Shown here one piece after another: positions 8,669-17,541 of a stretch of DNA of 64,000 bases (its first letter is position 1; each line of letters begins with the position of its first letter). The stretch lies in contig NZ_JBFLUG010000012.1 of the NCBI RefSeq assembly GCF_041008525.1, forward strand, positions 37,188 through 101,187. The letters run 5' to 3'. The DNA is from Parafrankia sp041008525 (GTDB lineage: Bacteria > Actinomycetota > Actinomycetes > Frankiales > Frankiaceae). A model generated the notes under the pieces. The model did not search any database and was not told the DNA's origin. It saw only the letters and a list, made by a program, of their open reading frames with translations. Both the position numbers and the translations under genes were made by a program.

Positions 8669-10877
8669 AGAGAGCTGTGATGTCAGCCCGGTGGCGACCG
8701 GCCCACCGGATCACCGACGCCTGCGGACCCGGTGGCAGATCGCCCGACCAGCGCTCGCCCGACCATCCGAACACGTCCCATCCGATCACCTCGGTAAACA
8801 GGTCCCGGCCCGCGTCCGTCTCCTTCAGGGCCGCCAGATCCAGCGCAAGGTGCAGAACGGCGTACAGGGTCAGCGGATGCTCGTCCCCGAGATGCTCGCG
8901 CGCAGCGGTCAGCACCCGCTCGTGGAGAACATGGGCCTGCCGCGCCTGACCGAGACCACGCAGAGCCACACCGAGGACGGCGGCCGTCCACCAGGTGTCC
9001 GCATCGCCGGCACCCGGCGTCCGTTCGCGCCGCGACCAGGTGTCGCCGAGCAGGTCCCGGGCCGGCTCGTACTCCCCCAACCGGACCAGGACCTCGCCCA
9101 GGCCGTCGGCGGACCGCAGCGCGTCCCGGTCATCGGCGCCGAACAGCGCTCGCTGGTGGCCGAGCGTGCCCTCGAACAGTCGCGCCGACTCGGTCTCGTC
9201 GCCGAGCTCGCCGCAGACCCGGGCCAGCGCGGACGCCGTGCGCAGCGTGTCCCGGTGCCGTTCCCCGGACGTCAGCACCCGGCGGCGGTGGACGTCCGCC
9301 AGCAGCTCGCGAGCCGCGGCGGGATCATCGCAGCCGTCCGCGAGGATCGACGCCTCCAACTCGGCCGCGGCGAGCACGTCACGGTGATCGGGGCCGAGCC
9401 GCTCCACCCAGCGCAGCCGCTCCTGCCGCACCAGCTGCCGGCCGCTGCCGTACTGGCCGGACGTCCGCAGGTAGCGGCCGACCCGAAGTGTCACGGCGCG
9501 CAGACCCGCCTCGTCCCGGTCGCTCGGAGGATCGAGGTCGACATTGCTGCTGCCGGTATCGCTGCCGCCGGTGTCACTGCTCCTGATGGGTCTGGCGGCC
9601 AGCTCGACAAGGGTTCGGAGGTGGTGTTCCAGGACGGCGGGAAGTGGCGGGGCCGCCGCGTCCTCTCCCGCACCGCCCGCGGCGTCGGTCCGGTCAGCGG
9701 GATGCTCCGTGCCGAGGGCGGCGACGAGGTGCCGGGCCTGGAGCAGGGCCACAGCCCTGCGCTCCCGGGACATCCCGGCACGAAGCAGCTCCTGGACCAG
9801 CGGATGCATCCGGACCGCGCCGCCGCACGCCTCCGCCAGCCCGAAGCGCACGAGCCCGCGTGCCGACGCCGTCAGGGGCAGCGGTGCGGCGGCCAGGAAC
9901 GCCAGTCCGTCCAGGAGCTGGGCCCCGGGCGGGCTGTCCGCCGCGAGGGCGTCGCGACTCGTGCTGACGACCGCAGCCAGCCGCCGCTCGGGCTCGGGCA
10001 CCGGAACCGGCCCGGCCCCGGCCCCGTCCTCGTCCTCGGGCTCGGGCTCGGGCTCGGACCAGCCGGGGTGTTGTGCGAGGAGGTGCAGATAGGCGGGCAC
10101 CGCCATACCGGTCGCGGCCAGGAAGTGGCCGGCCTGCGTGACGGCGAGCGGATGGTCACCGAGAGCCGCCGCGAGCAGGTCGGCGGCCGCGGCGGTGATC
10201 CGCTCGTCGCACCGGCGGAGGAGCTGGACCGATTCCGCCCGGCTGAACACATCGACCGGCAGCACCCCGGACGCGAGCCGGGCAGCTCCGGGGCCGGCGG
10301 CGATCATGATGACCTGGCCCGTGTCGGGGGGTGCGGCAAGGCCGAGGTCCCGTGGTGAGGTGACGTTGTCGTAGATGAGCAGCCAGTCGGAGCGCTGGCC
10401 GAGCTCGGCCCAGAGGCGGCGCAGCACGGCTGCCCGCGGCCCGGCGGCGGGCGGTGCGACGGCCGCGGCGAGGTCGAGCAGGCAGGATTCGGCCCCGGCC
10501 GGCGTCCTCGCGTCCACCCACCACACGAGCCCGTACGCGTCGGCATGACGGTGCGCATAGGCGGCGGCGAGATGCGCACGACCCGTCCCGCCCCTGCCCC
10601 GCGCCGGGACGAGAACGAGGATGACGCCCCGCGCACCAGCCCGCCCGGCGGGATCCCACCTCCCGCTGCCAACCACGGGAGGCCGCCGCTCGCCGCCGGC
10701 CGCGGCGGGCCGCCGCCCAGCGCCGTCAGCAGGGCGCAGCGCCCGGTGCAGCCGGCCCAGAAGATCCTCCCGGCTGACGACAGGCGGGGCCGGGCACGGG
10801 ACGTTCCACACCCGAGGCCGGTCCGGGCAGGCCGCTGCGCCCGCGCCGCCCGCCGGCTCCGATCGCGTCCGCGACAC
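8655..10877 (-). CDS. STAND/NB-ARC-like ATPase with C-terminal TPR repeats
   Basis: 740 residues, GTG start with GAGGTGA upstream. The N-terminal part is an NB-ARC-like NTPase: P-loop region PARGRGGTGRAHLAAAYA (about 91-108), then LVWWVDA and LLIYDN as the Walker B strand. The C-terminal third holds tetratricopeptide repeats of the kinesin-light-chain type (RLGPDHRDVLAA, SGERHRDTLRTA, LFGADDRDALRSA, LGDEHPLTLYA). Related actinobacterial proteins act as signal-dependent switches in regulation or defence. The invariant P-loop Lys is Arg (GTGRA where GVGKT is usual), so hydrolysis may be weak or absent. No effector domain is visible. A very acidic stretch (PEPEPEDEDG) lies mid-protein. Confidence 0.8.
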   Translation of the reverse strand: MSRTRSEPAGGAGAAACPDRPRVWNVPCPAPPVVSREDLLGRLHRALRPADGAGRRPAAAGGERRPPVVGSGRWDPAGRAGARGVILVLVPARGRGGTGRAHLAAAYAHRHADAYGLVWWVDARTPAGAESCLLDLAAAVAPPAAGPRAAVLRRLWAELGQRSDWLLIYDNVTSPRDLGLAAPPDTGQVIMIAAGPGAARLASGVLPVDVFSRAESVQLLRRCDERITAAAADLLAAALGDHPLAVTQAGHFLAATGMAVPAYLHLLAQHPGWSEPEPEPEDEDGAGAGPVPVPEPERRLAAVVSTSRDALAADSPPGAQLLDGLAFLAAAPLPLTASARGLVRFGLAEACGGAVRMHPLVQELLRAGMSRERRAVALLQARHLVAALGTEHPADRTDAAGGAGEDAAAPPLPAVLEHHLRTLVELAARPIRSSDTGGSDTGSSNVDLDPPSDRDEAGLRAVTLRVGRYLRTSGQYGSGRQLVRQERLRWVERLGPDHRDVLAAAELEASILADGCDDPAAARELLADVHRRRVLTSGERHRDTLRTASALARVCGELGDETESARLFEGTLGHQRALFGADDRDALRSADGLGEVLVRLGEYEPARDLLGDTWSRRERTPGAGDADTWWTAAVLGVALRGLGQARQAHVLHERVLTAAREHLGDEHPLTLYAVLHLALDLAALKETDAGRDLFTEVIGWDVFGWSGERWSGDLPPGPQASVIRWAGRHRADITALWAGG

Positions 10878-10985
10878 TCATCACCTCGACTGGTCAAGAA
10901 TGACTGTGGGGAATGCACCATCGCCCGTCCGCTTCAACACGCCGGCCGGCCGGACTGGTTCCCGAATGCGTCGAACAGGCCGAAG

Positions 10986-11031
10986 GCCTGCCTTTTCCAG
11001 GCCTGGTGTCCCAGGCCTGGAAAAGGCAGGC
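10986..11031. terminator. Strong 21-bp hairpin, likely terminator of the molybdopterin oxidoreductase gene
   Basis: Two perfectly complementary 21-base arms (10986-11006 and 11011-11031) enclose the tetraloop TGTC. Each arm itself contains the palindrome CCAGGCCTGG. It lies just past the end of the minus-strand oxidoreductase gene and upstream of the STAND gene start, so it should insulate the two. A weaker ACAGGCC/GGCCTGT hairpin follows at about 11045-11062. Confidence 0.75.
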
Positions 11032-11068
11032 GGACCGCGCCGTGACAGGCCGACGGGCCTGTGGCCGG

Positions 11069-13408
11069 CTATTCGGTTCCGGGACGGTTCGCCGCGTTCT
11101 CCAGGCGGATCAGGATGGATTTCGAGGTGGGGGTGTTGCTCCGCCGTGCCGTGCTGTCCAGCGGCACCAGGACGTTCGTCTCGGGGAAGTAGGCGGCGGC
11201 GCAGCGGCGGGCTGTCGGGTAGGCGACGGCCCGGAAGCCGGCGGCTCGGCGCTCGACGCCGTCGGACCACACTCCGACGATGTCGACGCACGCACCGTCG
11301 GCGAGGCCGAGATCGGCGAGGTCCGCGGGGCTCACGAGCACCACCCGGCGGCCGTGGCGGATCCCGCGGTAACGGTCGTCGAGACCGTAGACGGTGGTGT
11401 TGTACTGATCGTGCGAGCGGATCGTCTGCAGCAGCAGGTGCCCGGGCGGGATCCGGGGGATCTCGACGGTGTTCACGCTGAACGCGGCCCGGCCACTCGG
11501 GGTCGGGAAGGTGCGGCTGTCCCGGGGCGGGTGCGGCAGCAGGAATCCGCCTGGTTCGTCGAGCCGGGCCTCGTAGCCGGCGAAACCGGGAACCACGCGG
11601 GCGATGTGCGCCCGGATGAGGCGGTAGTCCTCGGCCAGCGACGCCCAGTCCACCGCGGGCCGCCCGGGGGCCGCCGCGCCCTGGGGGACGCCCAGGGTGG
11701 CCTTCGCCAGGCCGCAGATGATGGCGACCTCGGAGCGCAGGTCCGGCCCGGCGGGTGTCAGCCGCCCGCGTGAGGCGTGGACGGCACCCATCGAGTCCTC
11801 GACGCTGACCCGCTGCGGGCCGGCGCTCCGCAGGTCGAGTTCGGTGCGGCCGAGCGTGGGCAGGATCAGTGCGCGCTCGCCGGTCACCGCGTGCGAGCGG
11901 TTGAGCGTGGTGGAGACCTGCACGGTGAGCCGGCAGCGGCGCATCGCCGCCTCGGTGACGGCGGTGTCGGGGGTGGCCGCGACGAAGTTCCCGCCCATGG
12001 CGACGAACACCGTCACCCCGCCGTCGCGCATGGCCCGGATCGTGTTGACGACGTCCAGGCCGTGCCGGGACGGCGGGGTGAAGCCGAACTCGCTCCCGAG
12101 CGCGTCGAGGAACGGCTGCGGCATGCGCTCCGAGATCCCCATGGTGCGGTCGCCCTGGACGTTCGAATGGCCCCGCACCGGGCACACCCCGGCCCCGGGG
12201 CGGCCGATGTTGCCGCGCAGGAGCAGGAAGTTCACGACCTCCCGGATCGTCGCGACGGCGGCCGGGTGCTGGGTGAGGCCCATCGCCCAGCAGACGATCA
12301 CCCGGTCGGCGGCGAGCACCCGGCCGGTCAGCTCGTCCAGCTCGGCGGGCTGCAGACCGGTGGCGGCGGTGATGTCGGCCGCGCCGAGATGGCTGCGTGC
12401 GTGCGCGGCGAACGCCTCGAAGCCGGTGGTGTGCCGGTCGATGAAGGCACGGTCCAGGACGCTGCCGGGACGGGCGTCCTCGGCGGCGAGCAGGCGCGCG
12501 GACAGCGCCTGGAACAGGGCCAGGTCACCGCCGAGGCGGATCTGCAGGAACTGGTCCGCGAGCGCGGTACCCCGGCCGAGGACGCCCCGCACGTGCTGGG
12601 GGTTGCGGAAGCGCAGCAGCGCCGCCTCCGGCAGCGGGTTGACGGCGACGACGCTGCCGCCGGCGCGCTTGCACCGCTCCAGGGAGCTGAGCATCCGCGG
12701 ATGGTTCGTGCCCGGGTTCTGCCCGACGACGAGGACCAGATCCGCCGTTTCCAGGTCCTCCAGGGTGACGGAGCCCTTGCCGACGCCGATGGTCTCGGTC
12801 AGCGCTACCCCGGACGACTCGTGGCACATGTTGGAGCAGTCCGGCAGATTGTTCGTCCCGAACGAGCGGGCGAACAGCTGGTACAGAAACGCCGCCTCGT
12901 TACTCGTCCGGCCCGAGGTGTAGAAAGCAGCCTCGTCCGGACTGTGCAGCGCGTTCAGTTCGGCGGCTGTGATCGCGAACGCGTCGTCCCAGCTGATCGG
13001 GGTGTAGTGGTCCGAGCCGGCATCCTTGTAGACCGGCGCCACGAGCCGGCCCTGCCCGCCGAGCCAGTACTCGGAACGCGTGGCGAGGTCGGCCAGGCTG
13101 TGCGCGGCGAAGAACTCCGGCGTCACCCGGGCGCGGGTCGCCTCCTGGGCGACGGCCTTGGCGCCGTTCTCACAGAACTCGACCCGCGAGCGGTCGCCGG
13201 GGCGCGGCTCGGGCCAGGCGCAGCCCGGACAGTCGAAACCGCCGTCCTGGTTGAGCAGCCGCAGGGTCTGGACGGAGCGGCGCACCCCCATCAGGTCGTT
13301 GCAGCGCGCCAGCGCATGGGCCACACCGGGGACACCCGCGGCCCAGGTCGCCGGGTCGCCGGTCCGCAGCCGGCCGTCGTCCGGCTCCGCCGGGTCGCCT
13401 GTCACCAT
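11069..13408 (-). CDS. FdhF/YdeP-family molybdopterin oxidoreductase
   Basis: About 779 residues of the formate-dehydrogenase-H-like alpha-subunit family whose E. coli member YdeP is linked to acid resistance; the substrate is unknown. Visible features: a short N-terminal Cys cluster (FDCPGCAWPEP, then EFCENGAKA), SGRTSNEAAFLYQLFARSFG, LPDCSNMCHESSG, VVGQNPGTNHPRM, CPVRGHSNVQGDRTMG and a C-terminal MGD-binding domain with SHDQYNTTVYG. The ATG at 13408 is preferred. Reading on to a start at 13528 would add 40 residues made of LEPGRT repeats, which are tandem DNA repeats rather than a protein domain. No electron-transfer or chaperone (fdhD) genes lie beside it. Confidence 0.9.
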   Translation of the reverse strand: MVTGDPAEPDDGRLRTGDPATWAAGVPGVAHALARCNDLMGVRRSVQTLRLLNQDGGFDCPGCAWPEPRPGDRSRVEFCENGAKAVAQEATRARVTPEFFAAHSLADLATRSEYWLGGQGRLVAPVYKDAGSDHYTPISWDDAFAITAAELNALHSPDEAAFYTSGRTSNEAAFLYQLFARSFGTNNLPDCSNMCHESSGVALTETIGVGKGSVTLEDLETADLVLVVGQNPGTNHPRMLSSLERCKRAGGSVVAVNPLPEAALLRFRNPQHVRGVLGRGTALADQFLQIRLGGDLALFQALSARLLAAEDARPGSVLDRAFIDRHTTGFEAFAAHARSHLGAADITAATGLQPAELDELTGRVLAADRVIVCWAMGLTQHPAAVATIREVVNFLLLRGNIGRPGAGVCPVRGHSNVQGDRTMGISERMPQPFLDALGSEFGFTPPSRHGLDVVNTIRAMRDGGVTVFVAMGGNFVAATPDTAVTEAAMRRCRLTVQVSTTLNRSHAVTGERALILPTLGRTELDLRSAGPQRVSVEDSMGAVHASRGRLTPAGPDLRSEVAIICGLAKATLGVPQGAAAPGRPAVDWASLAEDYRLIRAHIARVVPGFAGYEARLDEPGGFLLPHPPRDSRTFPTPSGRAAFSVNTVEIPRIPPGHLLLQTIRSHDQYNTTVYGLDDRYRGIRHGRRVVLVSPADLADLGLADGACVDIVGVWSDGVERRAAGFRAVAYPTARRCAAAYFPETNVLVPLDSTARRSNTPTSKSILIRLENAANRPGTE

Positions 13409-13427
13409 GGTCGCGCCGCCGTCCTTG

Positions 13428-13516
13428 GTCCTACCAGGTTCGAGGGTCCCTCCAGGTTCGAGGGTCCTACCAGGTTCGAGGGTCCTACCAGGTTCGAGGG
13501 TCCTACCAGGTTCGAG
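13428..13516. repeat. 18-bp tandem repeat, five copies, upstream of the molybdopterin oxidoreductase
   Basis: Five head-to-tail copies of GTCCTACCAGGTTCGAGG (the second with a small change) lie just before the preferred ATG of the minus-strand oxidoreductase gene. Read in that gene's frame they encode LEPGRT repeats. They may be an expandable N-terminal extension or an upstream non-coding repeat. In the divergent gap beyond them GATCCGACC occurs twice (13553-13580). Confidence 0.9.
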
Positions 13517-13754
13517 ATGCCACGCCATTCGGTCGTTCAGATTACGCCTGATCCGACCAGGCCCGATCCGACCGGGCGCAAATCCACGGATGCATCTACG
13601 GATGCGTGTCGCATTAAATGCCGATATCGTCCGCGACGTCGTCCATGGTCACCTCACCTACGGGCGGCAGGGGAGGGACCACACCCGAGCTGGAACGGGA
13701 GCCGGCGCGTGCGTACGCGGGCGGCCACCGATCCGGCATTGCGAAAGGACGACA

Positions 13755-14564
13755 ATGCGAAACCCGTCCACTCGATTCTCGCGACTCGCCGCCGTGACGG
13801 CTGCTCTCGGGGTCGCGCTCGTCCTCTCCGCCTGCGGTGGGGGCGATGACGACTCCGGCGGCGCCGCCGCCACCACGGGTGACGTCCAGAGCACGCAGGC
13901 GGCGACGGGGCCGCGCAACGGGATCGAGTCCAGGCCCCCCGCCGACATCGTCACCGCCGCCGCGGACGCGCTCCGCGGGGCGGGCAGTGTGCGGTACGTG
14001 GGGCGCAACGTCAGTGGCGGCCGGGCCGCCTCGCTCGACCTGCGGCTCGCCGCGAACGGCGTCGTCACCGGAACCCTCGACCAGAACGGCCAGCGCGTCG
14101 AGGTGCTCCGCGTCGACAACGTCGCCTACATCCGCGGCACGGCCGGGTCGGGCACGTTCCCCGGCGCCCGCCCCGACCAGTGGATCAACACGGGGTCCAT
14201 CGGGGCGTCCGACGATCTCACGATCACCGGCGCGGCCGACGAGATCCTGGAGATCAGGAAGGAGATCGAGAACGGCGAGCAGCCCACCCTGGAGGAGGTG
14301 ACCGAGCAGGGCACCCCGGCGCTGAAGCTGACGACGGCGTCGTCGACCCTGTTCGTCTCGCTCGTCGGCCCGGCCGTGCCGCTGCGCCAGCTCGGCGACA
14401 AGAACGGCAACACCCTGGATGCCACGTTCTCCGAGTTCGGCAGGCCGGTCGTCGCCACCGCACCGACGGACGTCTTCCAGCCGCCGACCGTCCCGGGGGT
14501 CGGAGCCCCCCAGAGCGACCCGGCCGCCAGCCCCGCAGACGCCGGAGCCGCGGCGAGTTCCTGA
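13755..14564 (+). CDS. Secreted lipoprotein, LppX/LprG-like
   Basis: 269 residues. The signal peptide has MRNPSTRFSR, a hydrophobic core and lipobox LSAC with Cys27, followed by an acidic/Gly linker. The mature part (ADIVTAAADALRGAGSVRYVG, SLDLRLAANGVVTG, VLRVDNVAYIRG) resembles the beta-rich LppX/LprAFG lipoprotein fold, which carries lipids or glycolipids in the mycobacterial envelope. The resemblance is by pattern only. The ATG is chosen because AAAGGAC sits four bases upstream. It is divergent from the molybdopterin oxidoreductase. The C-terminus is a disordered Pro/Ala tail. Confidence 0.8.
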   Translation: MRNPSTRFSRLAAVTAALGVALVLSACGGGDDDSGGAAATTGDVQSTQAATGPRNGIESRPPADIVTAAADALRGAGSVRYVGRNVSGGRAASLDLRLAANGVVTGTLDQNGQRVEVLRVDNVAYIRGTAGSGTFPGARPDQWINTGSIGASDDLTITGAADEILEIRKEIENGEQPTLEEVTEQGTPALKLTTASSTLFVSLVGPAVPLRQLGDKNGNTLDATFSEFGRPVVATAPTDVFQPPTVPGVGAPQSDPAASPADAGAAASS

Positions 14565-14962
14565 CCCACGGCGCGTTCCCGCCGGCGCGCGACGCCCGTC
14601 CTCCACGCGCCGGCGGGGACCGGCCGTTCGCGGCCGTGCCCACCGTGACCTCGGGCTTCCCGGATCCGAGGGTGCCAGCAGCAAAGAGCTTTACGTCATA
14701 TCTTTTTGTTTCCTGCTACACGGAACACGATTCACCCGAACAATGCCTCGGACGTACGACCGCCCGACCTGACCGATACCTGCCAGGCGACGCAGATCAC
14801 ACTCGCAGCACAGTTTTGACGCAGGTCACACCCAGCGCGGATGTTTTTGTGAAAAGGCCGTCACCGCCGGGGGACGGATGTGTCGGCACCGCGCCATACG
14901 CTGGGGTTGTTCATCGCGCCCACCGAATGCGGCCGCGAGCGAGCAGCGATCGGAGTATGCGC
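14565..14962. other. Non-coding gap before the DUF2889 gene
   Basis: No gene seen. An AT-rich patch (TTTACGTCATATCTTTTTG at about 14690) and a second one near 14815-14850 (TTTTGACGCAGG, GATGTTTTTGTG) stand out against the GC-rich surroundings and probably hold the downstream promoter. No convincing -35/-10 pair could be fixed. Confidence 0.4.
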
Positions 14963-16294
14963 ATGGCGCACGGGCAGACGGCACCCACGACCGTCCAGTC
15001 GTCTCTCACCCGGCTGACACCGGGCCGTGCCGCTCCACGCGTCCCGCACATCGCCCGGCCGCGCCAGAGTGAGGACGGTGCCCGCCCCGCCGGCCCGCCG
15101 CCCGCGGCGTCGGCGACGTTTCTCGGCGAGATCCCGCTGTGGCCCGGCATGACGGGCTCGGCGCAGGGCACCCCCGCCCGCCGCCCGGGCTCGATCCGGC
15201 GCACCACCTCGGTGATGATGGAGCGCCCGCAGGGGCTCACCGGCCCACTGCACCTCGTCAGCACCGGGCGTGACCTGCTGACCACCACGGCCGGCGAGGC
15301 CGTCGTGGTGGGCGAGGCCCGACTGCGGGTCGTCCTCGACTACATGGCCGCACCGGGCGGAGTCCTCGAGATCGAGTCCGAGCCACCCGTCCCCGCCCTC
15401 GCCGACCTGGTCGGAGCCTCGACCCGGTCAGGGTTCCGCGCGGCAGCGCGCCGGGCCCTCACCGCGCCGGCGGGAGACCTCGGTGGCGGCGACGCGGCCA
15501 CACCGGCGACCGATCGCTCGCTGCTCGGGCAGCTGCTCGACGATGTGCCGGTCGCGGTGCTGGTGTCCGGCGCGGCCCTCGGCCGCAACGGCATCTTCCG
15601 CGAGGGCGCCGCGGTGAACGCCGGGGCCGGGTCAGGCGGCAACCCCATGATCGATGTCTGTGCCGGCTGGCAGCAGGGCGGGCTGCTCGCCCGGCTGTCC
15701 GCCGAGCGTCGCGCCAACCCGGGCACCCCGGGCAACCCGGGCACCCCGGTCCGCGCGGTCAGCGTCCCCGCCGGTGACCTCGCCCTCGGCGACGACCCCC
15801 TGGGGTGGCATCCGCTGCCGCCCATGCCACCCAACGCCATGCGCCGCCTGCGGCGGATCGACGTGGTCCCGGTGAGCCCCGGCCCGGCCGGCGGCGGTCC
15901 CACCGACGGCGAAGCCACTCGCGGAGCGGCCACCGACGGAGCGGCCGTCGGCGCGGTGTCGGCCGTCGAGGTCGAGGCGCTGTTCCGCGACTCCTTCCTG
16001 GAGGCGCCCGGGCGCGAGGTACTCGTCCACGAGTACGGCGTCGAGGCCGAGGTTGACAGCGCCGGCCTGATCAGCCGGGCCCGGGCCCGGGCCGGTGCGC
16101 TTCCCGGCCGGGAGTGCCCGCAGGCACTCGGCAGCGCCGACCGCCTCGTCGGCCTGCCCGCGGCGGAGCTGCGTCGCACCGTCGGCCGGGCGTTCGTCGG
16201 CACGAGCACCTGCACCCACCTCAACGACACCTTCCGGACCCTCGGCGACCTCCCCGACCTGATCACCTTCCTCGGTGGCACCGCCGACCGCTGA
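14963..16294 (+). CDS. DUF2889-domain protein
   Basis: 443 residues with no catalytic motif I can name. The C-terminal part (LFRDSFLEAPGREVLVHEYGVEAEVD, CPQALGSADRLVGLPAAELR, then CTHLNDTFRTLGDL) matches the pattern of DUF2889 proteins, which end in a conserved Cys-Thr-His-Leu-Asn-Asp segment and are often found with acyl-CoA and ligase genes. The ATG at 14963 has GGAG seven bases upstream; an ATG two codons earlier is too close to it. The N-terminal ~70 residues are disordered. PGTPGNPGTP and GEATRGAATDGAA are low-complexity inserts. Function unknown. Confidence 0.75.
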   Translation: MAHGQTAPTTVQSSLTRLTPGRAAPRVPHIARPRQSEDGARPAGPPPAASATFLGEIPLWPGMTGSAQGTPARRPGSIRRTTSVMMERPQGLTGPLHLVSTGRDLLTTTAGEAVVVGEARLRVVLDYMAAPGGVLEIESEPPVPALADLVGASTRSGFRAAARRALTAPAGDLGGGDAATPATDRSLLGQLLDDVPVAVLVSGAALGRNGIFREGAAVNAGAGSGGNPMIDVCAGWQQGGLLARLSAERRANPGTPGNPGTPVRAVSVPAGDLALGDDPLGWHPLPPMPPNAMRRLRRIDVVPVSPGPAGGGPTDGEATRGAATDGAAVGAVSAVEVEALFRDSFLEAPGREVLVHEYGVEAEVDSAGLISRARARAGALPGRECPQALGSADRLVGLPAAELRRTVGRAFVGTSTCTHLNDTFRTLGDLPDLITFLGGTADR

Positions 16295-16435
16295 CCAGGT
16301 GCTGTGGCGGTCGGTCGTCAATGTGCCTTTCGGTGCGCAGGCTCCCGGGCAAAGGTCCCGGCGCCGGTGGTCCGTACCGGCTGACCTGGCCGGCGAGCAC
16401 GCGATCCGGCCCTCCGCGCGGGTAATTTGTTGATC

Positions 16436-17071
16436 ATGAGTGGAGTTCGCGTCTTCCTCCTGGACGATCACGAGATCGTGCGCCGGGGCATCCGCGAGAT
16501 GCTGGAGGACTCCGGGGACATCGAGGTCGTCGGAGAGGCGTCGACCGCGGCCGCCGCACTGCGCCGCATCCCCGCCGCCCGCCCCGACGTCGCGGTGCTC
16601 GACGCCCGGCTGCCGGACGGCAACGGCATCGAGGTATGCCGGGAGATCCGCTCCTCACAGCCGGCGGTCGGCTGCCTCATCCTCACCTCCTACGACGATG
16701 ACGACGCACTGTTCGCCGCGATCATGGCCGGGGCGGCCGGATATCTGCTCAAGCAGATCCGGGGCAACGACCTGGTCGGCGCGATCCGTACGATCGCCGC
16801 AGGCCGCTCGCTGCTCGACCCTGCGGTCACCCAGAAGGTCCTCGCCCGGCTGCGGGACGAACCGATCGAGGACGAGCAGCTCGCGGCCCTCGGCGCCCGC
16901 GAACGCCAGATCCTCCGGCTGATCGCCGAAGGCATGACGAACCGCCAGATCGCCGCGTGTGTCCATCTGTCGGAAAAGACGGTGAAGAACTACGTGTCGG
17001 CCATTCTCGGCAAGCTCGGCCTCACCAGCAGGACGCAGGCCGCCGTCTTCGCGGCCCGGCTGAAGGCCTGA
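16436..17071 (+). CDS. devR: DevR/DosR-like NarL-family response regulator
   Basis: 211 residues. The receiver domain has the acidic pair at Asp10/Asp11, phosphoacceptor Asp56 in VAVLDARLPDGNG, LILTSYD and the LLKQI Lys. The LuxR-type HTH is LGARERQILRLIAEGMTNRQIA followed by LSEKTVKNYVSAIL. The sequence follows M. tuberculosis DosR/DevR closely (VRVFLLDDHEIVRRG, AARPDVAVLDARLPDGNGIE, RTQAAVFAARLK), the activator of the hypoxia/NO dormancy regulon. The ATG at 16436 is used, with a TTG three codons earlier as alternative. No DosS/DosT kinase gene is in the window. Two genes of the kind DosR controls in mycobacteria lie within 3 kb. Confidence 0.88.
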   Translation: MSGVRVFLLDDHEIVRRGIREMLEDSGDIEVVGEASTAAAALRRIPAARPDVAVLDARLPDGNGIEVCREIRSSQPAVGCLILTSYDDDDALFAAIMAGAAGYLLKQIRGNDLVGAIRTIAAGRSLLDPAVTQKVLARLRDEPIEDEQLAALGARERQILRLIAEGMTNRQIAACVHLSEKTVKNYVSAILGKLGLTSRTQAAVFAARLKA

Positions 17072-17148
17072 CAGCCCGACGACCTGACGACATGCGATCA
17101 CCTCGGCACCGAAAGTAGTCTCGTGGCGTGCCGAGAGGAGAGGCCGCG

Positions 17149-17406
17149 ATGGCGACCTGCGATACCTGTGGAAACGACTACTGGATGGCGTTCGAGATAC
17201 GGGTCGTCAGTGGTGAGAGGTACACCTTCGACTCGTTCGAGTGCGCGGTGCAGAAGCTCGCGCCCCGCTGTGAACACTGCGACTGCCGCGTGATCGGGCA
17301 CGGGGTGGAGGTCTCCGGCCGCTTCTTCTGCTGCGCCCACTGTGCCCGCCACGGCGGCGGCATCGGCCGCGAGATCCGCGACGCCGTCGGCGCCCACCCG
17401 AACTGA
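17149..17406 (+). CDS. Small cysteine-rich metal-binding protein (metallothionein-like)
   Basis: 85 residues with a strong GAGAGGAGAGG ribosome site before the ATG. Ten cysteines occur in zinc-knuckle spacing: CDTCGNDY at the start, FECAV, CEHCDC with the following GHGVEVSG, and FFCCAHCARHGGG. A family of similar small actinobacterial proteins is often labelled prokaryotic metallothionein or zinc-binding. The pattern supports binding one or two metal ions. No enzyme domain is present. It sits between the DosR-like regulator and the Hrp1-like gene. Confidence 0.75.
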   Translation: MATCDTCGNDYWMAFEIRVVSGERYTFDSFECAVQKLAPRCEHCDCRVIGHGVEVSGRFFCCAHCARHGGGIGREIRDAVGAHPN

Positions 17407-17497
17407 CCATCTGCCCCCGAACTGACCGGCGTGCCCGGCCTCACCGGTGCGCCCGGCCTGTGGCCTCCGACAGCCGGCCTCCCACAGACAGCGGACA

Positions 17498-17531
17498 GTC
17501 ACCGTCCCACCCGGCCGGGCAGGACGGTGAC
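17498..17531. terminator. Bidirectional hairpin between converging genes
   Basis: Perfect 10-bp arms GTCACCGTCC and GGACGGTGAC flank a 14-base loop that itself contains CCGGCCGG. It sits between the stop of the Cys-rich protein gene and the stop of the converging CBS gene, where it could end transcription from both sides. Confidence 0.6.
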
Positions 17532-17541
17532 CGTTCGCCGG

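Noticed and set aside
14180..14956. Upstream extension of the DUF2889 frame to about 14180
   Set aside because: It overlaps the lipoprotein gene and has shadow-type composition; a good ribosome site precedes the ATG at 14963.
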